A stretch of 64,000 nt of DNA from the NCBI GenBank assembly GCA_963753905.1, contig CAVWDZ010000001.1, forward strand, positions 2,170,001 to 2,234,000, written 5' to 3'. Below are positions 34,644-43,098 of the stretch, in pieces. The translations under genes were made by a program, and so were the position numbers. The DNA is from Bog-756 sp963753905 (lineage in GTDB: Bacteria; Actinomycetota; Acidimicrobiia; Acidimicrobiales; RAAP-2). The number at the start of each line of letters is the position of its first letter. The stretch's first letter is position 1. Under the pieces are notes generated by a model. It made no database searches. It was given only the letters and a program-made list of their open reading frames with translations, and had not been told where the DNA came from.

Positions 34644-35906
34644 TCAATCGGGACCGAGCAGCATGCCGGCCCCCGCAGTGACGTTCGTGTCCTCTGCGGC
34701 CAGGATGAACGATCCGGTCTGCCGGTTCCGCCGGTAGCCGTCGTAGAACAGCGGCTGGGTCACCCGGAGGCTGAGCCGGCCCACCTCGTTGAGGTGCAGC
34801 ACGTCGACCGATTCGTCCCGGTGGAGCGTGTTGACGTCGAGCCGGTAGTGGATGTCCCGCACGACCGCCCGCACCCAGCGGGTGGTGTGCTTGAGCGCGA
34901 GGAAGTCGCCCTGCCGGAGCGGGCGATCGGTCATCCAGCAGACCATGGCGTCGAGGTCCTGGCCCACCGCGGGCCTGTTGTGCGGTCGGCAGATCATGTC
35001 GCCCCGTGACACGTCGATGTCGTCGGTGAGCCGCATGGTGACCGACATCGGTGCGAACGCCTCCTCGACCGGCCCGTCGTAGGTGTCGATGGCGGCCACG
35101 GTCGTCGTCAACCCCGACGGCAGCACCAGGACCTCATCGCCGGGTCGGAAGACCCCACCGTCGATGCGACCGCAGTAGCCCCGGTAGTCGTGCCACTCGG
35201 TCGCCTGGGGCCGGACCACCCACTGGACCGGCATCCGCGGGTCGATCAGGTTCCGGTCCGAGGCGATATACACCGTCTCGAGGTGGTGCAGCAGCGACGA
35301 GCCCTCGTACCACGCCATGTTGGCCGAGCGCTGCACCACGTTGTCGCCCTGCAGCGCCGAGATGGGGATGAAGCTCAGGTCGGCGACCTCGAGGCGGCTG
35401 GCGAAGGCGGTGAACTCGTCACGGATCGCTTCGAACACCGCCTGGTCGTAATCGACCAGGTCCATCTTGTTGACACACACCAGCAGGTGCGGGACCCGCA
35501 GCAGCGATGCCAGGAACGCGTGACGGCGGGTCTGCTCCACGATGCCCTTTCGGGCGTCGACGAGGACCATGGTCAGGTCGGCGGTGGAGTTCCCCGTCAC
35601 CATGTTCCGGGTGTACTGGGTGTGCCCGGGGGTGTCGGCGATGATGAACTTTCGGGCGGGTGTGGCGAAGTAGCGGTAGGCGACGTCGATGGTGATGCCC
35701 TGCTCGCGCTCGGCCCGCAGACCGTCGGTGAGCAGCGCGAGGTCGGTGTACTCGTCGCCGCGCTGGCTGCTGACCCGTTCGACAGCCTCGAGCTGGTCCT
35801 CGAAGATGGCCTTCGAGTCGTAGAGCAGACGCCCGATGAGCGTGCTCTTCCCGTCGTCGACCGAGCCGGCGGTGGCGAATCGGAGCAGCTCGTTCACGAC
35901 CGGCAC
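34644..35906 (-). CDS. cysN: Sulfate adenylyltransferase subunit 1 (GTPase)
   Basis: CysN couples GTP hydrolysis to formation of APS from ATP and sulfate with CysD. The 420-aa protein has GTPase motifs GSVDDGKST (14-22), DTPGH (91-95) and NKMD (146-149), then two beta-barrel domains as in EF-Tu-like proteins. Its length fits a stand-alone CysN without a CysC domain. GTG 35906 lies four bases after the cysD stop; a second GTG three codons later is possible. Activity depends on the partner CysD, whose frame is broken near its 3' end. Confidence 0.93.
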   Translation of the reverse strand: MPVVNELLRFATAGSVDDGKSTLIGRLLYDSKAIFEDQLEAVERVSSQRGDEYTDLALLTDGLRAEREQGITIDVAYRYFATPARKFIIADTPGHTQYTRNMVTGNSTADLTMVLVDARKGIVEQTRRHAFLASLLRVPHLLVCVNKMDLVDYDQAVFEAIRDEFTAFASRLEVADLSFIPISALQGDNVVQRSANMAWYEGSSLLHHLETVYIASDRNLIDPRMPVQWVVRPQATEWHDYRGYCGRIDGGVFRPGDEVLVLPSGLTTTVAAIDTYDGPVEEAFAPMSVTMRLTDDIDVSRGDMICRPHNRPAVGQDLDAMVCWMTDRPLRQGDFLALKHTTRWVRAVVRDIHYRLDVNTLHRDESVDVLHLNEVGRLSLRVTQPLFYDGYRRNRQTGSFILAAEDTNVTAGAGMLLGPD

Positions 35907-35910
35907 TCCA

Positions 35911-36847
35911 TCAGAAGTAGCCCTCGCGCTTGCGGTCCTCCATGGCGGCCTCGCTCACCCGATCGTCGGCGCGGGTGGCGCCCCGCTCGGTGAGCCGGGA
36001 GGCGGCGACCTCGAGGATGATGTCGTCGACCGTTGGCAGCGTTGGACTCGACGGCGCCGGTGCAGGTCATGTCCCCCACCGTCCGGTAGCGAACGGTGGT
36101 CTCGAACAGGTCCTCCTCGGCGCGCTGTGTGACGAACGGCCCCCTCGACAGCAGCATGCCGTCGCGCCGGAAGACCTCGCGCCGGTGGGCGAAGTAGATC
36201 GTGGGCAGCTCGAGGCCCTCGTCACCGATGTACTGCCAGACGTCGAGCTCGGTCCAGTCCGAGATCGGGAAGACCCGGATGTGCTCGCCGTTGCGGTGCT
36301 TGCCGTTGTAGAGGGACCAGAGCTCGGGCCGCTGGTTCTTCGGGTCCCACTGCCCGAACTCGTCGCGGAACGAGTAGACCCGCTCCTTCGCCCTCGCCTT
36401 CTCCTCGTCGCGGCGGGCGCCACCGAACACCGCGTCGAACCGGTACTCGGTGATGGCGTCGAGGAGGGTCCGGGTCTGGAGACGGTTGCGGGAGGGGTCG
36501 GTGCCCGACTCCTCGGACACCCGGCCGGCGTCGATTGAGGCCTGCACGGAGGCCACCAGGAGGGACGCCTCCAGCTCGGCCACGATCCGGTCACGGAACT
36601 CGAGGACCTCCGGGAAGTTGTGGCCGGTGTCGATGTGCATGATCGGAAAGGGGATCCGTCCCGGCCAGAAGGCCTTCTGGGCCAGTCGCAGCATGACCAC
36701 CGAGTCCTTGCCGCCCGAGAAGAGGAGCACCGGACGTTCGAACTCTGCAGCGACCTCGCGGATGATGTGGATCGACTGCGCCTCGATGGCGCGCACGTGC
36801 GACAGCTGGTACTGCCCGGTCGTACCCACACCTCGCCCCCGTTCCAC
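35911..36847 (-). CDS. cysD: Sulfate adenylyltransferase subunit 2, with a frameshift near the 3' end
   Basis: CysD is the catalytic PP-loop subunit of ATP sulfurylase. SGGKDS (about 44-49), HIDTGHNFPE, GGARRDEEKARAKER and GDMTCTGAVES are all present. At 36033-36034 one extra base in GCCAACGGTC breaks the frame; joining frames there gives the canonical end (TVDDIILEVAASRLTERG, then MEDRKREGYF) with stop at 35911. Without correction the last roughly 45 residues are replaced by an Arg-rich tail ending at 35894. GTG 36847, eight bases after TAGTTT, looks leaderless; GTG 36829 is an alternative. This is either a sequencing error or a recent mutation. Confidence 0.88.
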
Positions 36848-36855
36848 GACAGACC

Positions 36856-36861
36856 AAACTA
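36856..36861 (-). promoter_or_regulatory. -10 hexamer of the cysDNC operon, probably leaderless
   Basis: TAGTTT on the minus strand is followed by eight bases and the GTG at 36847. It is back to back with the plus-strand TACACT at 36893. Confidence 0.45.
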
Positions 36862-36892
36862 GCCGATGGGTCCCGCGCACCGAAATAGGCCG

Positions 36893-36898
36893 TACACT
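36893..36898 (+). promoter_or_regulatory. Probable -10 hexamer of the GNAT-wecA-degT operon
   Basis: TACACT lies 69 bases before ATG 36968, which has a strong GGAGGA site. An in-frame GTG at 36908, nine bases after the hexamer, would be a leaderless alternative start. Confidence 0.45.
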
Positions 36899-36967
36899 GG
36901 ACGTCCGGTGGCGCCGACGCGGCTGAGGGGGATCCTGCGCCGTCCGACCGGGCCGGAGGAGACATCG

Positions 36968-37630
36968 ATGGAGGCCCATGACGACGGGGCGGCCGCACCC
37001 GGCGCCGGCGACGCCACCCCCGTCCTCCGGGCTGCCACCGCCGACGACGGCCCGGCGGTGGGTGCGCTCCACGCCGAGCAGATCCCGGGTGGGTTCCTGG
37101 CCCTCCTCGGACCGGACTTCCTCGCCCGCCTCTACCGCCGGATCACCCGGAGCAGCGGATCGTTCCTGCTGGTCGCCGATGCCGACGGGCGGGTGGCCGG
37201 GTTCATCGCCGGGTCCTCCGACGTACGCGCCCTCTACCGGGAGTTCCTCGTCCACGACGGGCCGGCCGCCGTGCTCGGCGCCGCCCGCCGCCTGCTGGGC
37301 GGGTGGCGTTCTGCGATCGAGACCCTCCGCCACGGCGCCCCCGGGGCAGCCGGTACCGGGCGGGGCACCGAGCTCTTGGCGGTGGCGGTCGACCCGGCCT
37401 GGCAGGGACGCAGGATCGGCGCTCGGCTGGTGGACGCCTTCGTGAACCGGGTGCGCGCCGACGGCGGTCGGGCCGCCTACGTGGTGGTGGCTGCCGACAA
37501 CGCGCCGGCGGTGGGCCTCTACCGGGGCGCGGGTTTCACCGAGGTCGGCGACTTCGAGCTCCACGCCGGCACCACATCGCTCCTCATGCAGTGGGACGAC
37601 CCGGAGCCTGCGAGCGGTGGAAGGCGGTGA
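36968..37630 (+). CDS. GNAT-family N-acetyltransferase
   Basis: The 220-aa product has the GNAT fold: an N-terminal LRAATADDGPAVGALH, then ELLAVAVDPAWQGRRIGARLV with the acetyl-CoA pyrophosphate loop (Q-G-R-R-I-G), then YVVVAADNAPAVGLYRGAGF. It would acylate an amino group. ATG 36968 with GGAGGA seven bases upstream is the preferred start. Its TGA overlaps the GTG of the WecA-like gene, which in turn overlaps the aminotransferase gene. This tight link suggests that it acetylates the amino group of the sugar made by the aminotransferase before transfer to lipid (inference). Confidence 0.84.
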   Translation: MEAHDDGAAAPGAGDATPVLRAATADDGPAVGALHAEQIPGGFLALLGPDFLARLYRRITRSSGSFLLVADADGRVAGFIAGSSDVRALYREFLVHDGPAAVLGAARRLLGGWRSAIETLRHGAPGAAGTGRGTELLAVAVDPAWQGRRIGARLVDAFVNRVRADGGRAAYVVVAADNAPAVGLYRGAGFTEVGDFELHAGTTSLLMQWDDPEPASGGRR

Positions 37631-38586
37631 ACGCCGTTGCCGTGGCCGCCCTGTCCCTGGTCGCCGCCCTGATCGTGACCCCGCTGGCGATGGTTGCCGC
37701 CCGCCGGACCGGCATCGTGGACCGGCCGGGGGCCCTCAAGACCCAGACCTCGCCGGTTCCCTACCTCGGCGGGATCGGGGTCTTCGTCGGAACCGCGGTG
37801 GGGGCCATCGCGGGTTACCCGGCCGTGCTCGTGCCGCTCGCCGCTGCCCTCGCACTCGGCATCTGCGACGACCGGTTCGACCTGCCGCCGCTTCCCCGGC
37901 TGGCCGGAGAGGTGTGCATCGGGGTGGCCGTCCTCCTCACCGGCGGACGCCACCTGCCGGGTGCCCTGGCCGCGGCCGTCGTCGTGGTCACCGTGCTCCT
38001 CATCAACGGGGTCAACCTGCTCGACGGGCTCGACATGCTGGCGGCGGGGGTCACCGGGGTGGCCGCTGTGGGCTTCGCGATCCTGCTCCACGGCGACAGC
38101 CGGTTGCTCGGGGTGGCCCTGGCCGGCGCCCTCGTCGGGTTCCTCGCCTACAACCGCCCTCCGGCCCGCATCTACCTTGGCGACGGCGGTTCGTACCTGC
38201 TGGGCACCGCTCTCGCCCTGCTGTGCGCCGCGGCATGGACCCCGCACGTGCCGGGAGCGGTCGGCCTGGCGGCGATGGCGCTCGTCGCGATCCCCGCCGC
38301 AGAGGTCGCCTTCGCAGTGATCCGCCGGGCGAGAGGCCGCCGGTCATTGCTGGCCGGTGACCGCGGCCATCCCTACGACCGACTGGTGCAGCACGGCTGG
38401 GCACCCCGGTCGGCCAGCATTGCCTACATCGGTGTCCAGGCAGTCCTCACGGTGGCAGCCGCCGTGGTCGGCCGTCGCTCGCTGCTTGTGGCCGCGCTCG
38501 CGGTCGACCTCGCCTGCGCCGCCCTGCTGGTGGCCCTGGCAGGCGCCACCGGTGCCCTCACCCCCGACCGGGAGGCACAGCCGTGA
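37627..38586 (+). CDS. WecA/MraY-type polyprenyl-phosphate sugar-1-phosphate transferase
   Basis: This 319-aa membrane enzyme with about ten segments moves a (probably N-acetylated) sugar-1-phosphate from UDP to polyprenyl phosphate, the first step of a lipid-linked glycan. Seen are the magnesium-binding Asp pair in ICDDRFD (81-82), NGVNLLDGLDML (127-138), YLGDGGSYLLG and GHPYDRLVQHG. These match MraY/WecA/TagO proteins; its short length and lack of a murein context favour WecA/TagO over MraY. GTG start overlapping the GNAT stop (GTGA). It is probably the initiating enzyme of the polysaccharide built by this locus. Confidence 0.9.
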   Translation: MNAVAVAALSLVAALIVTPLAMVAARRTGIVDRPGALKTQTSPVPYLGGIGVFVGTAVGAIAGYPAVLVPLAAALALGICDDRFDLPPLPRLAGEVCIGVAVLLTGGRHLPGALAAAVVVVTVLLINGVNLLDGLDMLAAGVTGVAAVGFAILLHGDSRLLGVALAGALVGFLAYNRPPARIYLGDGGSYLLGTALALLCAAAWTPHVPGAVGLAAMALVAIPAAEVAFAVIRRARGRRSLLAGDRGHPYDRLVQHGWAPRSASIAYIGVQAVLTVAAAVVGRRSLLVAALAVDLACAALLVALAGATGALTPDREAQP

Positions 38587-39707
38587 CCCGCATCTACCTC
38601 TCTCCCCCCGAGGTCGGAGACGAGGAGCGCTCGATGCTCCTCGACGCCTTCGACTCCAACTGGATCGCCCCGCTCGGACCCCACGTCGACGCCTTCGAGC
38701 GGGAGCTGGCCGAACGGGTCGGCATCGGCCAGGCGGTCGCGCTCTCGAGTGGAACGGCCGCCCTCCACCTGGCCCTGCTGCTCCTCGGGGTCGGACCGGG
38801 GGACGAGGTGCTGATCCCGTCGTTCACCTTCGTCGCAACCGCCGGCCCGGTCTGCCAGCTCGGGGCGCGGCCGGTGTTCGTCGACTGCTCGGCCGGCACC
38901 TGGAACATCGACCCGGACCTGGTCACCGAGGAGCTCGCGTCGCGTGCCAGGCAGGGCCGGCTCCCCCGTGCCCTGGTGACCGTCGACCTCTACGGGCAGT
39001 CGGCCGACTACGACCCGCTGGTGGCCGAGTGCGAGCGCTACGGGATCCCCCTGATCGAGGACGCGGCCGAGGCCATCGGCGCGACCTACCGGGGTCGGGC
39101 GACCGGGACGTTCGGCGACGCCGCCGTCTTCTCCTTCAACGGCAACAAGATCATCACCACCAGCGGCGGGGGGATGCTGGTGACCGCCTCGGCCGACCTG
39201 GCCGACCGGGCGCGCCACCTGGCCACCCAGGCGCGCGACCCCGCCCCCCACTACGAGCACTCCACGATCGGCTTCAACTACCGCCTCAGCAACCTGCTGG
39301 CAGCCGTTGGGCGCGCCCAGCTGCGGGGTCTCCAGAGCCGGATCGACCGGCGCCGGCGGATCCATGCCTCCTACCGCGAGGCGCTCGCCGACCTTCCCGG
39401 GATCACCTTCATGCCGGTGGCCGGGTACGGCGAGCCCAACTACTGGCTGACCTGCGTCCAGGTGGACCCCGGGTCGTTCGGCGCGGACCGGGAGGCGATC
39501 CGGCTCGCCCTCGAGGATGGCGACATCGAGTCGCGTCCCACCTGGAAGCCGCTCCATCTCCAGCCTGTGTTCGCCGGGGCGCCGACCGTGGGCGGGGCGG
39601 TGGCCGCCGGCATCTTCGAACGGGGCCTCTGCCTCCCCACCGGGTCAGCGCTCACCGAAGCGCAGCTCGCGCGTATCGTCGAGATCCTCCACCACGTACA
39701 CCACTGA
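38583..39707 (+). CDS. DegT/DnrJ/EryC1-family PLP sugar aminotransferase
   Basis: The 374-aa product transfers an amino group, usually from glutamate, to a keto-sugar nucleotide. PLP contacts are clear: SSGTAALHLAL, LIEDAAEAIGA (Asp160) and the Schiff-base Lys189 in FNGNKIITTSGGGM. GFNYRLSNLLAAVGRAQL and a C-terminal GLCLPTGSAL are typical. It starts with GTG overlapping the WecA-like stop. With the GNAT gene it resembles the aminotransferase/acetyltransferase pair of bacillosamine-type pathways; the 4,6-dehydratase that would make its substrate is not in this window. Confidence 0.9.
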   Translation: MTRIYLSPPEVGDEERSMLLDAFDSNWIAPLGPHVDAFERELAERVGIGQAVALSSGTAALHLALLLLGVGPGDEVLIPSFTFVATAGPVCQLGARPVFVDCSAGTWNIDPDLVTEELASRARQGRLPRALVTVDLYGQSADYDPLVAECERYGIPLIEDAAEAIGATYRGRATGTFGDAAVFSFNGNKIITTSGGGMLVTASADLADRARHLATQARDPAPHYEHSTIGFNYRLSNLLAAVGRAQLRGLQSRIDRRRRIHASYREALADLPGITFMPVAGYGEPNYWLTCVQVDPGSFGADREAIRLALEDGDIESRPTWKPLHLQPVFAGAPTVGGAVAAGIFERGLCLPTGSALTEAQLARIVEILHHVHH

Positions 39708-39766
39708 GCCTGCACCGGTACGGCCCGGACCCGATCCGGGGCTCGTCGCCGACCGGGATTCTGGCG

Positions 39767-39772
39767 TATTCT
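39767..39772 (+). promoter_or_regulatory. -10 hexamer of a leaderless transcript
   Basis: TATTCT is followed by eight bases (pyrimidine-rich) and the ATG at 39781. No ribosome site is present. Confidence 0.55.
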
Positions 39773-39780
39773 CTTCTCCC

Positions 39781-41886
39781 ATGACCACGACGGAGGGGCA
39801 GTCCGGAGCCGGGGGGTCGATGCCGAGGGCACTCGCCATCTATCTTCCGCAATTCCATCCGATCCCGGAGAACGACGTCTGGTGGGGCAAGGGATTCACC
39901 GAGTGGGCCAACGTGACCAAGGCCCGTCCCCAGTACCCGGGCCACTACCAACCGCACGTCCCGGGTGAGCTCGGCTTCTACGACCTGCGGCTCCCCGAGG
40001 TCCGTGAGGCCCAGGCCGACCTCGCACGCGAGCACGGCATCTACGGCTTCATCTACTACCACTACTGGTTCCACGGAAAACGCCTCCTCGAACGACCGTT
40101 CAACGAGGTCCTCAGCTCGGGCCGCCCCGACTTTCCGTTCGCGCTGTGCTGGGCCAACGGCGAGTGGACCGCCAACTGGAACGGCGAGGGCACCCTGCTT
40201 CAGCCGCAGCGGTACAGCGACGAAGACGACAAGGCCCACATCCGGTGGCTGCTCGAGGCCTTTGCCGACGATCGCTACATCAAGATCGACGGGCGGCCCC
40301 TGATGCTCCTCTACCGGCCGCTCAACTTCCCCGACGTCAAGCGCACCACGGACATCTGGCGGGAGGAGGCGGTCAAGGCCGGCTTTCCCGATCTCTACCT
40401 GGTCTGGGTCGAGGGCTGGGGTCGCCCCCCCGGGGGGCCCGAGGCCCACGGGTTCGACGCGACGGTCGCGTTCATGCCACGCGCGGTCGGCATCCAGAAC
40501 TTCCCGGTCGAGAGTGTGCGCACCCACAAGGTGATCGACTACCGGGCGACGTACGAGGCGGTGCTCGACGAACCCCCGTTCCCCTGGAAGCGGTTCCCGT
40601 CGGTGATGGTCGGCTGGGACAACACCCCGCGGCGCCCACGCAAGGCGACCATCTACGACGGGGTCACCCCCGGTGAGTACCAGCGCTGGCTCCAGCGGAC
40701 CTTCGACAATCACATCGGGGTGCGCGAAGAGGAGAACTACCTCCTCATCCTGGCCTGGAACGAATGGGCCGAAGGGAACCACCTCGAGCCCGACCAGCGC
40801 TACGGCCGCGCCTTCCTCGAGGCGACCCGGGCGGTGCTCCTGCCCTCGATGCGGGATCGCCGGACCGCGCCCTTCCGCGCCGGCGAGCCGGTCATCGACC
40901 ATGGCGACAGCCCGCTGGTCGAGGAGGAGGACGAGTCGACCCCGACCCTCGACGTGACGGCCATCGACTTCGACACCCCGGTGGCCAACGCGGCCGCGCT
41001 GGTCCAGGAGCTGGGCATCGACAGCGGACGAGGGGTGGTCGATCTCGGCGACACCACCGAGGCGCTCCGCAACGGGCTCCTCCACTACGGCATCGACTAC
41101 CGGACCGCGGCCGGCACCGCCGACGCGGTCGGTGCCGGGAACGCGCTGTCCAGGATCACCGACCGGGCATCGGCCGATCGCCTGCTCGACGACTACGCCG
41201 GCACCGGGGCGCTGCTCGCCCTCGACGTCCTCGAGGACCTGGCGGAGCCCGAATGCGCCCTGTCCGCCCTGTCGGCCTGGGCCCTCGCCCACGACGAGCC
41301 CTACCTCGTGGTCTCCGTGCCCAACGTTGCCCACTTCGACCTCGGGCTGGGTCTCCTCACCGGTCGGTGGGGACCGACCAAGTCGGGGCTCCTGGACGCC
41401 ACCCACCTCCGGTTCTTCACCGACCAGGCCCTCGAACGACTCCTGGCGAGCTGCGGATGGGCGATCGCCGAGCGACACGACTACCAGGTCATCGAGTCCG
41501 ACGACTACCACTCCGACCTGCTCGACCGGCTGCCCGAGGAGATGATCGGCGCGCTGCGGATCCTCTCGCAGCACACCAACCCGAGCTGGGCGGTCGAGCA
41601 CTTCATCTGGGCACTCACACCGTTCCGGATCGACCAGCCCCCGAAGTCCTTCGGTGACGCAACGGCTCCGGCGCCCGACGAGACCGGTACCGACACGACC
41701 GGCGAGGCCGTGGTCGCCGTCCGCCGCTACTTCGAGTCCATGGGCATCCTGGCCAGCGAGGTCAGGCGCCGCGCCACCCCGGCAGCGACACGGCGACCGT
41801 CTTGGCAGCGGGCCGCGAGCAAGGCCATCAACTCGTCGCCGCGTCTGGCGTCGGCATACCACGCGGCGCGGCGCCGGATCGGCTGA
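39781..41886 (+). CDS. WbsX-like glycan protein with a degenerate methyltransferase domain
   Basis: In this 701-aa product, residues 14-365 match the WbsX/GH99-like family found in polysaccharide loci (IYLPQFHPIPENDVWWGKGFTEW, YYHYWFHGKRLLERP, LCWANGEWTANWNG, LILAWNEWAEGNHLEPD, with many conserved acidic and Trp residues). Residues about 415-600 look like a class I methyltransferase (SVPNVAHFDLG, LDATHLRFFTDQALERLL), but the SAM loop reads VVDLGDTTEAL and lacks the glycines, so it is probably inactive. Whether WbsX proteins act as glycosyltransferases or hydrolases is not settled. ATG directly after a leaderless promoter. Confidence 0.83.
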   Translation: MTTTEGQSGAGGSMPRALAIYLPQFHPIPENDVWWGKGFTEWANVTKARPQYPGHYQPHVPGELGFYDLRLPEVREAQADLAREHGIYGFIYYHYWFHGKRLLERPFNEVLSSGRPDFPFALCWANGEWTANWNGEGTLLQPQRYSDEDDKAHIRWLLEAFADDRYIKIDGRPLMLLYRPLNFPDVKRTTDIWREEAVKAGFPDLYLVWVEGWGRPPGGPEAHGFDATVAFMPRAVGIQNFPVESVRTHKVIDYRATYEAVLDEPPFPWKRFPSVMVGWDNTPRRPRKATIYDGVTPGEYQRWLQRTFDNHIGVREEENYLLILAWNEWAEGNHLEPDQRYGRAFLEATRAVLLPSMRDRRTAPFRAGEPVIDHGDSPLVEEEDESTPTLDVTAIDFDTPVANAAALVQELGIDSGRGVVDLGDTTEALRNGLLHYGIDYRTAAGTADAVGAGNALSRITDRASADRLLDDYAGTGALLALDVLEDLAEPECALSALSAWALAHDEPYLVVSVPNVAHFDLGLGLLTGRWGPTKSGLLDATHLRFFTDQALERLLASCGWAIAERHDYQVIESDDYHSDLLDRLPEEMIGALRILSQHTNPSWAVEHFIWALTPFRIDQPPKSFGDATAPAPDETGTDTTGEAVVAVRRYFESMGILASEVRRRATPAATRRPSWQRAASKAINSSPRLASAYHAARRRIG

Positions 41887-41955
41887 ACAGACACTTCGAC
41901 CCGGATCCCGGGGACCGGACCACGACCGACCGGACCAACGACACAGAGGACGACC

Positions 41956-43017
41956 ATGCCGAAACCAGTATCGCTCGACGAGCCTGCCGACGACAGACCG
42001 CCTCCCACCATGCCCGAGGGACCGTGGCTGGTGGTCGTCGGGATGCACCGGAGCGGCACCTCGGCGATGACCGGCGCCATGGCCTCGCTCGGGTTCAACA
42101 CGCCGCACACTGGTGATCTCGCGGTCTGGGCCGAGAGCAACCCCGAGCACTGGGAGTCCAGGACGATGGTGCGGGTCGACGACCAGCTCCTCCGCAAGAT
42201 GGGGGGGAGCTGGGAGGCACCGCCGGTCCGTGAGCCCGGCTGGGAGTTCTACCCCTCGATCATCGAGCGTCCCGACCCGGACGCAGTCACCGTGGCTGCC
42301 GCCGCCTACCCCTCCGAGGGTCCCATCGTCTGGAAGGACCCGCGGGTCTGCCTGCTGCTGCCCTACTGGTTGCGTGTCCTCCCCAAGCCGGTCGCGGCGC
42401 TCCTGGTCTGGCGGGACCCGTTGCCCGTCGCCCGATCGTTGGTCCGCCGGGACAACATGCACCTCGCAGACGGGATCGCGCTCTGGGAGCGGTACAACCG
42501 CGTGGCCCTCGAAGATCTCGTCGGCGTCGACACCTATGTCTGCAGCTACGAGTCGGTACTGGCGGATCCGCCGGCGGCCATCTCAGGCATCGCCACCTGG
42601 CTCGACTCCCTCGCCCAGTTCACCGGTCAGGGCTTCGCGAAACAGGTCGACACGGCGGTCGAGACCATCTCGGCCCCGGCCCGCAAGGCCGACGACACGG
42701 GGAAGGAGCTGCTGTTCCGCGAGCACCACGAGCTCATCGAGCGGCTGCACGAGCTCGAAGGCGGGCACTCCCCGCTCGGTCCGACCACCCTCATGGAGGA
42801 GTCCGGATGGACGACGGCACTCCTCGAAGCACGACGAACCAGCCGGACCAGGGAGGTCGAGCGGTTCAACAACCAGCTCCAGAAGTTCTTCGGTTCCACC
42901 TCGTGGCGCGCGACCAAGCCCATGCGCCACGCGGTGGGCTACCTCGCCTACAACGTGCGCAAGTACCGCGGGCTCGAACAGCCCGAGGAGGAGGAGACCG
43001 ATCCCGCCAAGTGGTGA
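41956..43017 (+). CDS. Sulfotransferase-family protein
   Basis: The 353-aa protein has the PAPS 5'-phosphosulfate loop VVVGMHRSGTS (about 26-36), then WKDPRVCLLLPYW and VWRDPLPVARSLVRR, which correspond to the 3'-phosphate-binding part. The C-terminal 100 residues are charged, with a coiled-coil-like stretch and an end rich in Glu. ATG 41956 has GAGGACGACC just upstream. It probably adds sulfate to a hydroxyl of the surface glycan or a glycolipid, using PAPS from the cysDNC operon 5 kb away. The acceptor is unknown, and a few members of the family act on small molecules. Confidence 0.78.
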   Translation: MPKPVSLDEPADDRPPPTMPEGPWLVVVGMHRSGTSAMTGAMASLGFNTPHTGDLAVWAESNPEHWESRTMVRVDDQLLRKMGGSWEAPPVREPGWEFYPSIIERPDPDAVTVAAAAYPSEGPIVWKDPRVCLLLPYWLRVLPKPVAALLVWRDPLPVARSLVRRDNMHLADGIALWERYNRVALEDLVGVDTYVCSYESVLADPPAAISGIATWLDSLAQFTGQGFAKQVDTAVETISAPARKADDTGKELLFREHHELIERLHELEGGHSPLGPTTLMEESGWTTALLEARRTSRTREVERFNNQLQKFFGSTSWRATKPMRHAVGYLAYNVRKYRGLEQPEEEETDPAKW

Positions 43018-43098
43018 GCACCGGCCGGCGAAGCCGCCCGAGGTCCACGAGATCGCACCGTGTCCGGCGGCCGGGACATGACGGGTCCGGAGGACCAC

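Noticed and set aside
39652..42462. A 936-codon minus-strand open frame opposite the WbsX-like gene
   Set aside because: Its translation has no domain or membrane pattern and covers two convincing plus-strand genes with conserved motifs.
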